The position numbers were made by a program, and so were the translations under genes. 64,000 nucleotides of DNA, from contig NXFV01001472.1 in NCBI GenBank assembly GCA_002803225.1, positions 1 through 64,000 of the forward strand, in the 5' to 3' direction. The notes beneath the pieces are model-generated. The model was not told the origin of the DNA and did no database searches. It was given only the letters and a program-made list of their open reading frames with translations. The stretch is from Gamarada debralockiae. Lineage: Eukaryota; Ascomycota; Leotiomycetes; Helotiales; Hyphodiscaceae. Shown piece after piece: positions 8,182 to 21,800 of the stretch. Within the stretch, counting starts at the first letter, position 1. Each line of letters begins with the position of its first letter.

Positions 8182-11100
8182 GGCGATCTTTAAGTAGTGA
8201 GGTTGAAGAAATATCCCGGGCTTCTAAACGTTTCGAAATTCGCTGCGGGAACAGATTTTTCGACTCACAAGCCGCCCCAAATCCCTCGGCCCATGTGATG
8301 TTACTTGCATGCTCTGAATCGAAGAATCAATCACAGCTCGTGTTGACATTTTCCTAGAAATGGGGTTCTTAACTGCTCTCTTATAATACTAGAGAGCCTA
8401 GGGTTTTCTGAAAGCACGGCCATAGTGCGGCTCCTTTCCGGATGGATGAGGGGGTAGCCGGGTAAAATCACGTGTTGCTACCCAACCACATCATCCAAAC
8501 GATGTATTGACGGATTTCATCTTGAGAATTCCGAAGCCCCTTATCCAAATTGTGAAGAAAGTGCTTCTTAGATCTGCCTAAATTTCTTATATCATAGGTA
8601 GGCAGCACAGCTAATCCGGATGCAGTGCTGCCCAACCCCTGAACGCGCGGCTACGCTAAAGCCCGTCAATTACCCCGCCCCCCTGAGGCTCTCATTCTTA
8701 ATCCAAATCACCTTGTTAACGGATGAGAACCTCAGAGTTTTGTGGAAGAGCCTTCTCCCCCTGTACAACAGACTCCTCGCGTGTGCCCGCATCCTTCGCA
8801 ACGCTCTCCATCTTCGCTGTCATTTCGGTTCTTTTTACTGCATATGCAGCAGGTCCAGGTGGGAGAGGTCCCATCTTGTGAGAAGCCCATGGTATAGAGT
8901 TGAGGCTGGTGTTGAGGTTGTGGGGTGAGGGAAGATGAGGAGGGACCGAGAAGGGACCGATGAGGGGTTAAGAGGGGTTGAACGGCTAAGGAGCGGTTGA
9001 GGTGGGGTCAAGGTGGGGCTGCGGAGGGGTCGAGGAGATATTTGCAGCTTTATAGCTGTTAGCTGTTGCTATCCAAGATTTTTGGGGACGCAATCCGAAT
9101 TTTTCGTAGAAGTAAGAATTGAGGATATTCTTGATGAAAACAAAGAAGAGCAGATAATGGCGAATTGTATTTGTGGCCGCCCTCTTGAAGGATCTTGCCG
9201 TGATGGAGGCTTGAGAAGAGGCCAGAGAGATTAATCAGGCTGTAAAGATGTGAGAATGCTCGAGCTGAAGACCAACATCTCTCAAGATACGTTATCACTA
9301 TGCATTAGTGCTCAGAAGATGCGAATGTGTGGCGAAAGAAGCGAAGAGGAGCAGAAGGCTTGGGAACTATGAAACCGAGCCGGGATCACGACTTAAGATA
9401 CCTGCGGGCAAGATGGCTTGGTGGAAATCATCTAAGCAGAATGTCTTAGGTATGTAAGCAAGTCCAAATTTAGTACTTAATGCTATCGCAAACAGCCAAG
9501 GACTGCCAATGGAATGATAATTTTGCATGCGGAATGGACAGGCCTGTCCTCTGTCACTTGTTCTTGATAGGAGGGTTTGAGGGTTGAACTCGCTTGAATT
9601 ACGCCTTGAATGGAATAGAGTTTGCCGGTACTAGGTGGGCGTTGCTTTTATATTCCAGTCATCTTTGACTAATATCAAGGAGAGTATGTAGTGACATGCT
9701 GCTTTTATGAAGTTAATTCTTTCCTCAGATTACATTTATGATATCTGGAAATGTCGTCTTTGAAGACTGAAGGAAGCAGTCCTCGGACTCTGACTTTGGC
9801 AATTCTGTCGTGAATTTCAGATATCTCTTTATGATCAATGAGCAAAAGCCCTAACACCATAGAGAATAATGGAGACGGTTCAGGGAAAGATACTTTCTAG
9901 AAAAAGAAGAGATTTACATGCTGATGTGAATGTATGCAGGTAAAGAATCGGGGCCAGGACGTCGGCAACTTTAACCGTAGGATTCCGCCTGCCAAGGTAA
10001 CATAAAGTATTCTGCAGGGACCTACGGGGATCTTCAGAGATACATCTTCTAGAATTGAGGAATAGGCCGGCAAACAAAATAGCTACATGGCGGAAGGAAG
10101 CTGCGGAAAGTTTAGAAAGCTGTGGAAAGCGGAGGTTGAACGGAAGCACCACGAAGTGTTTTTGCCACCTAAATATCATCCTATCTCAAGGAACCTCTGA
10201 CATTGGCAATTTCAGGGACTCGATACAATATGAACATCTTCCTTCACTGAGAAGCCTCAGAATGCTGAACGTTTCTCCATTGAAGATTGTGTCACGTGAG
10301 CTCAATCTGAGTTTGGCCTGCTTCCTGCTGCGACTTTAATCACTTGATATTCCTGCTATATTCAAAACTTCTTCAACACGCGTCCTTCTTCTTGACTCAG
10401 TGGCTAGAGAACAGACGGTAGTTTTGAACGAACTTAAAGATTCATAATAGCACGTGATTATAGCTCTCTGGCCAATGAAATATCACTTCCCTAATTAAGA
10501 TAGGGCTCTCCATTGTATTCCATATCTTCCTCCTCTCTGCTCGAGTGCGTAATGTAGACCGCTTGGACACCGTGAAGAAGGCGGGGAGTGGAAGGGAGAT
10601 ACTAAACATGGTTTCGAGAAATCTTGGTGAATCTCGGCCGCCATTTTGGTTGGGCCGCCAAGCCGATCACTACCTACCTTCTGCATCAACAACACCAAAT
10701 CTCAAATCACCTACGTAAGCAGGTGAGATGTTTGGACTTCACAGCCCACTTGCAAGATCTGGATATGGACTTCTTGATATCTCGTTCCGGCAACTGCAGT
10801 GCTTTCAAAGATGTTTCGAATGGGTTATGTGTCGGCTGAACCTGCCACCGTTGCTCGATTACGACGGACCATGACCGCTCTTGCGCCCAACGCCTGGCTG
10901 TCTCAGAGCAGTACCTGGAGTAGGTATGGCGTTTTCGAGGCCCCTAGGTCGTGTGACGACATTCATAAAAATTCAACAGAACCAGGATGGTAAGTTTCCT
11001 TCTCTCTTTGTCTGGAATTGCAATATATTTGTGCGAATGCCGTTCAGGAATTTAAGAGACCACAAGACTCATTCTGCAGGCGCAAACCTACATCTCGAGA

Positions 11101-11531
11101 ATAGGACCAACACGAAAGGACCTGAGGCAAACCTTATGCCCAACGCCAGCCGTGTTTTGTGTGTTCAAGCATTAAAATCCTTTGAGCGAATCATCTCAGC
11201 ACAAAAACCGACGCAAATCCCCAGGCACCACAGTCTTGGAAATACCGATATCTCAGCCTCAAATGCCACCTTAGATCGCCATTAATGATATAGCTGGAAA
11301 TTCCACGTGCCTCAACGGACCATTAAGGTTTGCGCTTCTCGAACCTTATTCTCAATCGCTCAACTGCAACTGCCAATTTGACTTCTCTCGTCAGCCCTGG
11401 AGTACTTCCCTCCATTCCTTCTCGTTCGGTGGCTCAAACACAACATCATTAAATCAACCTCGACTACAATTGCTCACTTCCTAGCTTCGCCTCATCTCCA
11501 TTACCCCACACTTGGCACTCTTGCCGCCATT
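8182..11531. other. 3.3-kb gene-poor stretch
   Basis: No frame in this interval shows a recognisable domain or a coherent splice pattern. It holds the minisatellite at 8938-9032 and a GGGTAGC ... GCTACCC inverted pair (8452-8458 and 8477-8483) around a CACGTG. The last few hundred bases are the promoter and 5' leader of the sterol reductase gene. Confidence 0.5.
8938..9032. repeat. 11-bp G-rich minisatellite
   Basis: Eight degenerate 11-bp units follow one another, for example AGGAGGGACCG, AGAAGGGACCG, ATGAGGGGTTA, AGGTGGGGTCA and CGGAGGGGTCG, with one 7-bp partial unit in the middle. The last three units present GGGG runs separated by 7-nt loops, so local G-quadruplex formation is possible. 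Confidence 0.7.
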
Positions 11532-13115
11532 ATGGACCCTATCATCCTTCCTTCACCAACTCACCATGCACCAAACGAACTGCCTCAGCCTCCAGACAAA
11601 GCCAATGGATCAGCACGACCTCGACTTGCCTCCTTCTCAACATCCCGTGACTCAAGCATATCATGGGGACGACGGCACCATCATGGCTCGTGGTTACATG
11701 CGTTGGGATGTGCCAGCATCATGACACTCTGTCCTCTTCTCGTCGTCTTCTACTGGGTCGCTCTTTCTTCATTTCATGGATCTTTGTTCGCAGCATGGCA
11801 AGCAATGTGGGCAGTTGGCCCCGTTCGCTTCTTCTGGAACCATGCTCCACGAGAGGACTACAGAGTCCATCTTTGCTATGGAGGCTGGTTGCTTTATCAA
11901 GCGGGACTTTATCAGTTCCTTCCTGGAAAATTGAGCGTGGGACAGCTCACACCAGCTGGACAACTCTTAAAATACCGTACCAATGGTCTCTTTGCTTGGA
12001 TACTCACCCACATATTGTTCGGTGCTTGTATACTTCATGGATGTGTTGATCCTGCAATCATTGCAAGGCATTGGGAACCTCTCCTCGTTACTGCCAATGT
12101 TTATGGGTTTCTTCTGTCCGGCTTTGCGTATGCCAAGGCATACATCTTCCCGACTCACGAGGGAGATCGCAAGTTCAGTGGTGAGTTGACACTTGCCATT
12201 TGAGGGGGACGAAGCTGATAGAGCTGTAGGGTCTGTGTTGTACGACCTTTACATGGGTATTGAGCTCAATCCCAGATTTGGGAAGTATTTTGATTTCAAG
12301 CTTTTCCACAATGGACGACCAAGCATCATTGCATGGACACTGATGTAAGATTTTCTGCCGCGAATCGATGTGTAATTTTCGAATACCATCACATGATCTC
12401 GAAGTTAAGATCACTTGAATGATGCTGACCTTGCACCAGTGACCTCTCCTTCATGGCATACCAATATCAACTCCACGGCTTCATCACCAAGTCAATGATC
12501 GTCGCCACGATCCTCCATACAATCTACGTAGTCGACTTTTTCGTCAACGAAGACTGGTACCTCCGCACCATCGACATCTGCCACGATCATTTCGGCTTCT
12601 ATCTAGCATGGGGCTGCATCGTCTGGCTCCCAGGGATCTACACGCTTCAAACCCAATACCTCGCCCGCAACCCTGTCATCCTCTCCTCCGCTCACGCTGC
12701 AGGCATCCTCCTAACAGGCGTCGGAGGTTACGCATTATTCCGCAGTGTCAACCACCAGAAAGATCTCGTCCGCCGAACCAAAGGAGATTGCCAACTGTGG
12801 GGGTCGCCAGCCAAGGTTCTGAGAGTCAAATATCGAACGAAAGATGGGCTGGAGCATGATAGCTTGTTACTGTGTTCGGGATGGTGGGGATTCGCAAGAC
12901 ATGTGAATTATCTTGGTGATTTGGTGTTGAGCTATGCGATGTGTGCTACGTGTGGGACGGAGAATCTGCTGCCGTGGACGTACGCGATCTTCATGACTGT
13001 GTTGCTGATTCATCGCTGCTGGAGGGATGAGGAGAGGTGCTCGAAGAAATATGGGAAGTATTGGGAGGAGTATTGCAGGAGGGTGAGATGGGTTATCTTT
13101 CCTGGGATTTATTGA
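11532..13115 (+). CDS. 7-dehydrocholesterol-reductase-like sterol reductase
   Basis: Three exons (11532-12180, 12230-12344, 12440-13115) encode 479 aa; the introns have GTGAGT and GTAAGA donors. The protein belongs to the ERG4/ERG24/DHCR7 family of NADPH-dependent ER sterol reductases with many membrane segments. The C-terminal half is closest in my recognition to animal and plant DHCR7: the [20 protein letters not shown] segment, the [18 protein letters not shown] block that forms part of the cofactor site, [17 protein letters not shown], and the terminal [20 protein letters not shown] with PGIY at the end. DHCR7 removes the C7-C8 double bond, which ergosterol keeps, so the substrate here is of interest. 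It could instead be a diverged C24(28) or C14 reductase, but the [10 protein letters not shown] region argues against that. Confidence 0.85.
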
Positions 13116-13783
13116 CCACTGGTCTGAGCAATGGGATCAGTTTGGAAGTTGTGATGAAGGGAGGCTGTGGGACGAGAATAGAGCGGAGTTTTTTTGACAA
13201 ACATAGATTGGTGTATGGGGATCGGTTTTTCTTTTTCTGATACATGGCTTTGAGGTTAGAGGATTGAATGAGTGCATGAAAGACGGGAGATACCAACATC
13301 GATAGACTGCAAAGGGCTGGAGTCCTCAAACGAATAGAACTATCAGACTGCAGATTTATAGAACGTTCATCCGGACCGGTGAGAAAGGAAGATCAATGCT
13401 CATCAGCACCCACTCAAAGTAAACGATTCATAAAGAAGCTATCGTTTAAATCACGTGTCGTCTCTCCCTTTCTTCAAAAGCACGCAAAAGAGAAGACCCT
13501 GCAAGTTTCCACGTACACTGTCATCAGCAAGATCAAATCCAACGAGAAGATGCACGTCACCCGTATGAATGATGAAGCTTCGAGGAGTATGTTGGATGTT
13601 TGGAGGGAACGTTCAGTTCAATTGAGCGAATTGGATCTGGAGACTCCCTTGGATTTCTCATCGCTACTATGTATGGAATGATTGATATCTTATACAAAAT
13701 TAATTCGGTATTGACTTGTCATGCGGAAGCCCACTAGAATTTAGAGGATTCAACGTCACTGATGACGTGTATTTGAGTCTATG
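13116..13783. other. Intergenic between convergent genes, no gene seen
   Basis: This lies between the 3' ends of the sterol reductase (+) and MET2 (-). Only short unsupported frames occur. Confidence 0.5.
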
Positions 13784-15393
13784 TTACCAGGCCGTGATAT
13801 CATCAACCTCCGCCTCCCCAAACGTGCTGTTCTTCGTCACAGCTCCTGCGCCAGTCTCCTGCGCTACATCCTCCCTACCAGGAGCATTCATAATATCTGG
13901 CAACACATCCTTCAAAAACTCTAGAATGTGCTGATTCACCTGCTCAAACTGTAGCAAGAAAGCGTCGTGTCCTTCAGGGGAATCTATCTTTCGTAACCTG
14001 GCATTTGGTATTGAGGCTGCTAGTTCTTTCTGCTCGTCGAATGTAAAGAGTCCGTCGCTTTCGATTCCAAGGACTAGAGTTGGTTGTTGGATTTGAGCTA
14101 AAGCGTCGTGGATGGGTGTTGTGGATTCCGCTGAGACGCGGTACCGGGATACATCGTGAGTATCGAGTTTGCGGGTTATTGCTATGTAGCAGTTGCCATC
14201 GAAGCGTTTGACGAATTTCTCGCCTTGATAGCGGAGGTATGACTGTGCAGAGAAGTATGTCGAAGTAGATTTGCGCTCCCTAACTGGAGATGTAGAAGGT
14301 TTTGCGCCGTGGAATTGAGCATCTGTAAAATTGGAAGGGTTTTCTGCGCCATTGGTAGCCGGTACCGCAATAGAAGCAGAACTTTCGGGTCTCGAGAGCG
14401 CGGAGCGAGTCGATCTGTGGCCGTCATTGTGTATGGCTACGTGGATCTGGGAGGCTGTTGAGGGTCTTTGGTTGTCGCTGATTGTCTGTTTCTTTGATGC
14501 ATCGGGTGTATTCCTGCCAAAACGTGATTCGAAAGAGTTTCGGCTTCGATATGTGAGTAACGCTGACATGCGTGCTGCGCCAAGACCGGAGGAAGGAGGA
14601 TCGGAAAAGGGGTAGTATCCGTCGTCGTATTTCGGATCTGCGTAGATGCTCTGTCTTTGTGCTTCTCCCCAACTTATACCCCATGCGCTGTGCCGACTTG
14701 AGGTTGCGATTGGTATGATTGATCGAACGTAGTCTTTGCCAAAGTATGCCCATTCTAGTACCAGCATCCCTCCCATGGAACCACCTATGACTGTTGCAAC
14801 CTGTCGAATGCCTAAATCGTCGAGGAGGAGTTTATGGATACTGGAATGGAGTTAGTACTCTTCAGAAATTGAATGGTGGTATGCTCTTACTTAACATCAT
14901 CTCTAATTGTAGTCAATGGGAACTCAGGACCGTATCTCTCCTTCTGTGGATCCCCGTCTTTGCAGGTAACGGGACTCGCACTTCCGTACGGACTGCCCAA
15001 GCTGTTCATGCAAATAACAAAGAACCTCGAAATATCAAATGCCCGGCCTGGGCCTCCAAGGAGAGGACCCCACCAATCACTAACATCCGCACTCCCAGTC
15101 AGAGCATGACATATAACCATAGCATTGTCGCGGTTTGGGGAGAGCTGTCCTCGTGTGCTGTAGGCGAGTGGAACATTGTGCAGCGTCACACCGGATTCCA
15201 ACGTGAAGGAGGGGATGATGGCAATAGTTTGATCGGGTATTAGGGCTGCGAAAGGGTTCTCGGATTGCTGCTGTGTTCTTTCTTGGACGTATTCAGTCAC
15301 CGTCCTCTTTTGGAGGGGTAAATTTGGGTCATACTGACCGTATTTGAAGGTTTCAGTTGGCTTTGGGCCATTGATCTCGGAGTTTGTAGCCAT
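13784..15393 (-). CDS. MET2: Homoserine O-acetyltransferase
   Basis: Two exons (14891-15393 and 13784-14840) encode 519 aa. The 50-nt intron contains a perfect TACTAAC branch site. The enzyme transfers acetyl from acetyl-CoA to L-homoserine in methionine and cysteine biosynthesis. It is an alpha/beta hydrolase: the oxyanion region CHALTGSADVSDWWGP (about residues 96-111) is followed by ICMNSLGSPYGSASP, the nucleophile elbow GGSMGG (Ser about 189), the acidic residue region VLGIESDGLFTFDEQ, and the catalytic His in SPEGHDAFLL near residue 470. A long Ser-rich insertion (about residues 250-370) is typical of filamentous fungal copies. It shares a 490-bp divergent promoter with THO2. Confidence 0.95.
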
Positions 15394-15882
15394 GTTTGAC
15401 AATTGATGAAGAATAGAGTCTTCAAGGAGTGAGGTGAGATGTAATATATAACATCCTGATACTGCAGAGTCAACAAGCGAAAGTGAATAACTGAAAATAA
15501 CCAGCTCTCACGTCATTTCCGGCCAGTCAGGTGAGGAATTTTTTCAGCCTCGTGTGGCTTGTCCACTTTTAAGTCCGATACCAAATTGGGTTAGCATAGA
15601 ATTGATCCAGAACGGGCAGGAACGCAACGCGAGCAACACGACTCTTGAATCATCGTCAAAAAGTTATCGCAAACTTACACACATACCAATTTTCCGAGGT
15701 CGATACTGGCAATAGCTCACCATCACCGCGCGACCCTCATGACAACCACCTTGCGACATCGCCATACAACTGCCACCGATCATTCCGACACCACCTCACC
15801 ATTAGCTTTGAGGAAACCCCTCCGAAGCTACAACTACATCACACATGTTCAGATATTGACGGAATTCTAGATTGAGGTGGTG
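15394..15882. promoter_or_regulatory. Divergent promoter of MET2 and THO2
   Basis: The 489 bp between the two start codons hold both promoters and leaders. I saw no CACGTG box in it. Pyrimidine-rich tracts precede the THO2 start. Confidence 0.5.
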
Positions 15883-18800
15883 ATGGCTCCCAAGCGGAAG
15901 CGGACGGACCGCGCGTCTGTGGACTCTGGAGAGAACAGACCCTCACCTCATCGACCTGGGAATACGAATTTGGGCCAGCATGACAGAGGATCAGATACGC
16001 AGCAAGGCGGTGGGAGACGACCAAGTCGAGGAGGGCAAGGAGGAGCGAGAGGAGGACGTAGGGGTGAGGCTCGAGACATTCCGAACAAACTCACAATCTC
16101 TGCAAGAGCTACACCGACCTCAGGTCCAATGTCACCGCCTGCTCCTAGACCATCGAGCGCAACTCAAACTCCTACTCCTAGCGCCGACATGCACAGTCCT
16201 ATCACCAGAACATCTCCTGCCCCTTTCGATTATACCTTCCTCACCGACGAACGAATATCATCTTGGGAAACAAGTGGACGGCAAGAGGTGGTAGCAGCTG
16301 GAGTTCAGAGCCGTCAAGATGAAGACACCGTGGACCTTGCGACAATCTTTCAAGAATTGATACGAGCTTCTCTTGATGTCCGAATAGATGCAACAGACGC
16401 TGGGAATTGTGTCAAGGAGATTTTAGGGCCTGATACTGCCTCCGCAGACGAGTCGAATGCTGTCTTTGATCCGCAGACATTTTTCATTGACACCCTGTCC
16501 ATGATCTGCGACTCGGAAGAGAAGTTCAACCCTGTTCTGCGGGCCTTCACTGTTGCCACTGGTATATCACCAATATCACTGCGACAAAAGCTCGATAGTC
16601 AATTGCTTCAGAATCTTGGGCTGACTCGAGACACCTTTGTTCGGGTCGGAATTCGGCAAGCGACACATCTCTTATATCGACAAGCGAACTACAATCTTCT
16701 ACGAGAGGAGACTGAAGGATACTCGAAACTCATCACCGAGCTGTTCACCACAAGTGGAAGCGAACCACCATCAGCAGAGGTCGTGGAGGAAGCCTTCGAA
16801 AAGGTCAAGGGTCTTATCGGCACTTTTGATCTGGATGTGGGAAGAGTGCTGGATATTACACTGGACGTTTTTGCGGCTGTTCTCATCAAGCATTATCGAT
16901 TCTTCATCAAGCTTCTGCGGGTTAGCTCTTGGTGGCCTCGAGAAACGGAAGTCGCTGCTGCGAGTAGGTTGGGTGGACTCCCAAAGTGGGCTTTACCCAG
17001 CTCGCCAGGATGGCTGTCGACGGACGAAGACGAGGAGATATCCAAACGACAGAGAAGTGTTAGAGATACGGCGTTTTGGGAACGAGCACGTCAGGTTGGT
17101 TTGGATGCCTTCTTTGAGCTTGGTGGAAGGCAGGTGGTCGACGCGGAGAGCAAAAAACGTATTTTCAACGGAAGACACGGCGATGCAGAGCTCGATGCAG
17201 ATCGACAATGGATAGAAGGAACTGGAACCTTCCCGCCATCTGGAAACCGAGTCGCTGCCCAATTACTTGGATTCAAGCTGCGCTTTTACGCCTCTCCCGC
17301 TCGCGACAACGACGACGTATTACCGGCCAATCTCATCTACCTCACAGCACTCCTGATCAAAATTGGATTTATTTCTCTTCGGGATCTATATACACATTTA
17401 TGGCCATTGGATGAGGATATGGAAGCAGTGCGCGAGAGGAAAATGAAGGAACTTCAGGAGAAAGAGAGATTGAATCGACCAGGAGGTGGAGCGTCAAATG
17501 CATTGATGATGGCTGGATCATTGCCCGATGACACTTTACCAAATGGAGGCCGAACTCGTGAGACAGTTGCGAAGGCTGACCCTGTTGCAAAGGGACCGGC
17601 CGAGGTTGAGGACAAAGACAAGCTGGATGAACCCAATGATCAGAAAGTCCAGCTCCTTACCAATCTTCTTACCATTGGTGCCTTACCGGAAGCTCTCTTC
17701 ATCCTCGGACGGTTCCCATGGCTGCCCGAGGCGTATCCAGAACTACTCGAATTGATCCACCGAATCCTGAATCACTCGATTAAGGACGTCTACGATATGG
17801 CCCGCCCTTCGTCTTCCCAGGATCCCGAGTGCCCTAACAAGCAAGCACCCGATAGCGATCAGAATGGCGTTCCGAAAGGACAAGTCCGCCTGGTTCAAGT
17901 TCCCTCGCGAAAGCAGCTACGTTGGCCATTTCCAGACAAATTCGACACCAACGAGAATCTCTCATATCGATTCTATTGGGATGAGTGGGCAGATAATATC
18001 CCGGTTTGCCAGAGCGTTGATGATGTGTTTACACTTTGTGGCACTCTTTTGAACTACTCAGGCGTCAACATCGGCAGAGACCCTTCCTTGCTGTCCAAAC
18101 TTGCTCGAATCGGCGCAAAGAGTCTGTCAGAAGATCATTCACAACACAATCTCGAGAGATGGCAAGACTTGCTCAAACGATTACTTGTCCCAGCGCTTAG
18201 TTTGACCAAATCCAACACCAGCGTGGTGAATGAGATTTATGATATCCTCCGCTTCTATCCCGTTTCCGTTCGGTATTCAATCTACGCAGAATGGTTCGAG
18301 GGCCAGACATCGCGATTGCCATCAATGAAAGTTGCTTTTGCGCGAACAAGACTCGAAACTTTAAGTACCATGAAAAGAATCAGCATGACCAATTTGACAC
18401 TCATGGCTCGAAGTCTCGCGAAAACTGCATATGCTTCACCGGGAGTTGTTTTCAGCGTCGCGTTGAGCCAGATTGAAGCATACACCAACCTCACCGAGGT
18501 GGTTGTTGAGTGTGCAAAATACTTTACGGATCTTGGATACGATGTTCTGGTGTGGTCGCTCATGAGTTCGCTGGGGGGGAAAGACAGAAATCGCACGAAT
18601 GCCGAATTTGCCCTACTCCCAAGCAGATGGCTACTAGCGCTCTCGCGGTTCTCCGGAAAGGTTTTCAAACGCTACTCGATCATGAACCTGTCACCCATCA
18701 TCCAGTACGTCAACGACCAACTGTATCGGGGCAATTCCACCGATCTTGTCATCCTGAAAGAACTTATCGCCCAGATGGCAGGGGTGGTGCCAGATACAGA

Positions 18801-21800
18801 TTTCACAGACGCGCAGCTCACGGCAATGACTGGTGGCGAGATCCTCAGACGACAGACACTCATCAATCTCCAAGACAAACGTTATGAGTCCGCAAAAACT
18901 GCTAAGCGGCTCATGAGAGCATTGACCGAGACGAAGCTAGCTGGCCAATTGCTCCTCTCAATTGCACAACATCGACAGTCGGCGATTTATACGATTTCTG
19001 ACGAAGAGGCTCATATTAAACTACTCGCGACCATGGTTGACGATGCCCAGCTGATCCTTTTCCAATACCTTGATCTCCTTCGAAGCAATCTCCCCGTTGA
19101 AGAATTCGACAGACATGTTCCTAGCATCCCAGAGCTCATGACTGATTTCGGTCTCGATCCTTCTCTCGCGTTCATGATAGGTCGTGCTAGTCTTGCAGAC
19201 CGTATATCAAAGATCACGGCACCAGTCTCCAACGGTATCCCAAAGGCTGCCTCAACTTTGCCAGATCCGTCCACACAAAAGACCGATTCTCAGGGCGACA
19301 TTAGCATGAACGGGGGAAACGATGTTCAAGCAAATGGCGATCCGAATATAGCCCGCCAAGCCGTGGTCAAGAATGGCGACACGACAATCAACGCGGACGT
19401 ACAAATGGAAGATCTCACGGACAATACCGCCCAGCCAGCTGCAGAAACAGATGTGGCTAACTCGTCCGATTCTTTCCATGAGATTCTCGAACCTATAATC
19501 ACAACTGTGGAAGCAATTCAACCGGAAGGATCTTGGAATGCTATCAGCCCCGAATTCTACGTCACGTTCTGGGCGTTAACCCTTAGCGACTTGTCTGTCC
19601 CTGGCGATAGCTATAAAGCCGAAACACATCGCATCCTGGAAGAACAGAAGGCTTTGTCAAGGGATCGGTCGGACTTAAGTCGGCCAGGGGTGATACGCAA
19701 GGACGAAGCCAAGAAAGCCCTAGATGTGTTGAGAGCCGATTTAATGGCGGAGTGGGGCAATCAAGTTTTGGCCTACAAAGCCCGGAAGGCCCAATTACTC
19801 AAACGCAAGACGGTCTGGTTTGACCAGAATATCAAGGCTGATACAGTCAGCGATGCTATCCTTGAGAAATGCATCATTCCACGCCTTCTATTATCTCCCA
19901 GTGATGCAGATTACTGTTTCCGAATGATCAAGGTCTTGCATGAAAATGGCACGCCTAATTTCCGAACACTCTCGCTATATGGACGTCTGCTGAGACCAAA
20001 TCGCTTGCGCTCGTTGATATTTACCAGCACTGTCCGTGAAGCTGAGAACTTAGGCCGTTTTCTTAGGCTCCTTCTAGCCGACCTTTCTCGCTGGCATGCA
20101 GACCGTGCTCTCTACGAAACAGAGGCATGGGGTCCAACGAAAAGCCTGCTTGGTTTTGCAAAGGCTATCAACACTGATGGCACTCCGAAGAGCCTTCTCG
20201 ATCACGATGGGCTGTCCGGATTTAAATCCATTCTTTATCAATGGCATAAGAATCTGAATACCGCGCTTCGAGAATGCCTTGATGGAACAGAATGGATGCA
20301 CATTCGAAATGCTATAACTATTTTGAAATGTGTTGCTGAGATTTTCCCCGCGGTTGACTTCATGGGTAACAGCTTTGTAAAGCAGCTTGAAGCTATCGCC
20401 AAACGAGAGAAAGGTGTCCGAGAAGATCTTTCTCTTACAGGAAATGCGGTCTTGGTACAGTTGAAGAAGAGATCGAAGGCGTGGGTCATGGTGCAAGCCT
20501 TTAGCAATAATATCATGGTTGGTCTTCTTGATTGGTACATTTCTGATAAGTTCACTGACATTTCCAAGCCTGGGCCAGGGCAACTGAATGGCGCCGCAGG
20601 AAAATCCGCAGGCCAAGCTAATGGCACACCCTCAAAAAGCACTTTGAAGCCGACAGCACCAGAGTTCAAACCGGGATCTAGAGCCAGGTATGTCGACGAG
20701 TCTCTGTATTCATTGCTCACAACTAACGATATCGCAGCTCTCTTGGGGTATCGACTCCAAAACCTCAAACTACTGCCGAAGTCGAAGATGGCGAAGTTGA
20801 TGACAGCAAAGCCTCCACTCCTGTCGTAAACGCAAGCGTGGCTAGAGTAACAACTCCTGTAGAAACCGCTGCGGAACCTAAGCCTTCAACACCCGCCGTA
20901 CCCGCTGTGAGTGAGCCACGGAAATCGGATGTCCTGGCCAGGAGGGAGCAGCATTTGCGCGAAAAGGAAGCAAAGACCGCTGCCATATCAGCAAGTATAC
21001 CTGGTCGCCCCGAATCTTCCCGGAATGCGACTCCTAGTACTTTGCCTGAGCGATCCAGCAATCTTCCAAGTCGACCTGATGCTCCAATCCCTTCCCACCG
21101 AATGCTTGAGAGGCACCAACCGCCTCGACATGGCGATCGAAGAGATGGTTGGGATGTTAGAGACAGTAGGGATACCAGAGATAGCAGAGACTCGCGTCTG
21201 CCGGATCCCAATCGACTGGAGAGACCCGGTGAAAGATCCCGTGAATTCCCAAGTAGTGATCGACGCGATCCGGGCCCAAGGGACTTTTCAAGAGTCTCCG
21301 ACCGAGAACCTCTTCCTGCACGCGAACGCACCCGACCAGATCCTCCTCCGCGATGGACGGCGGATTCCGCACGTGAGAATGCTGAGAGAGCTGCTAACAA
21401 TGTTCGAGGGGACACAAGCGGTCGCTCATCTCGAGATACCAACATGCCTCCGCCAAGATCCTCAGCCGCATCCACAGATCGAGGACCGCCAGTCAATCTA
21501 GAGAGATTAGCTTTGGTCAACTCTGACAGACAAGAGCTGATCAACCCCGAGCGTGCGGCGCTTATTAGTGGAGGAAAAGAGCCATCTCGCTCCGACTCAC
21601 CGAGACGCACCAGAGATGACCCAAGAGATAGACCGTCATCTCGACCGCAGTCTCCTAGAAGGCATGCCTCTGATAGGGACCTTCCAGAGTCTCGACGTGA
21701 GGATCGAGCGAGTCGCAATGGCCATAACGACACGCATACCCCATCTCGCCGTGGTGAAGAATCACAACCGCCTGCGGGGCCTCGGAGCGAGAGATCAGCA

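Noticed and set aside
18510..18887. Plus-strand frame of 125 codons within THO2
   Set aside because: Out-of-frame reading of the long THO2 exon, with no independent evidence.
20765..21733. A 322-codon minus-strand frame across the THO2 exon junction
   Set aside because: Low-complexity Ser/Gly/Arg mirror of the coding strand with no start context or family features.
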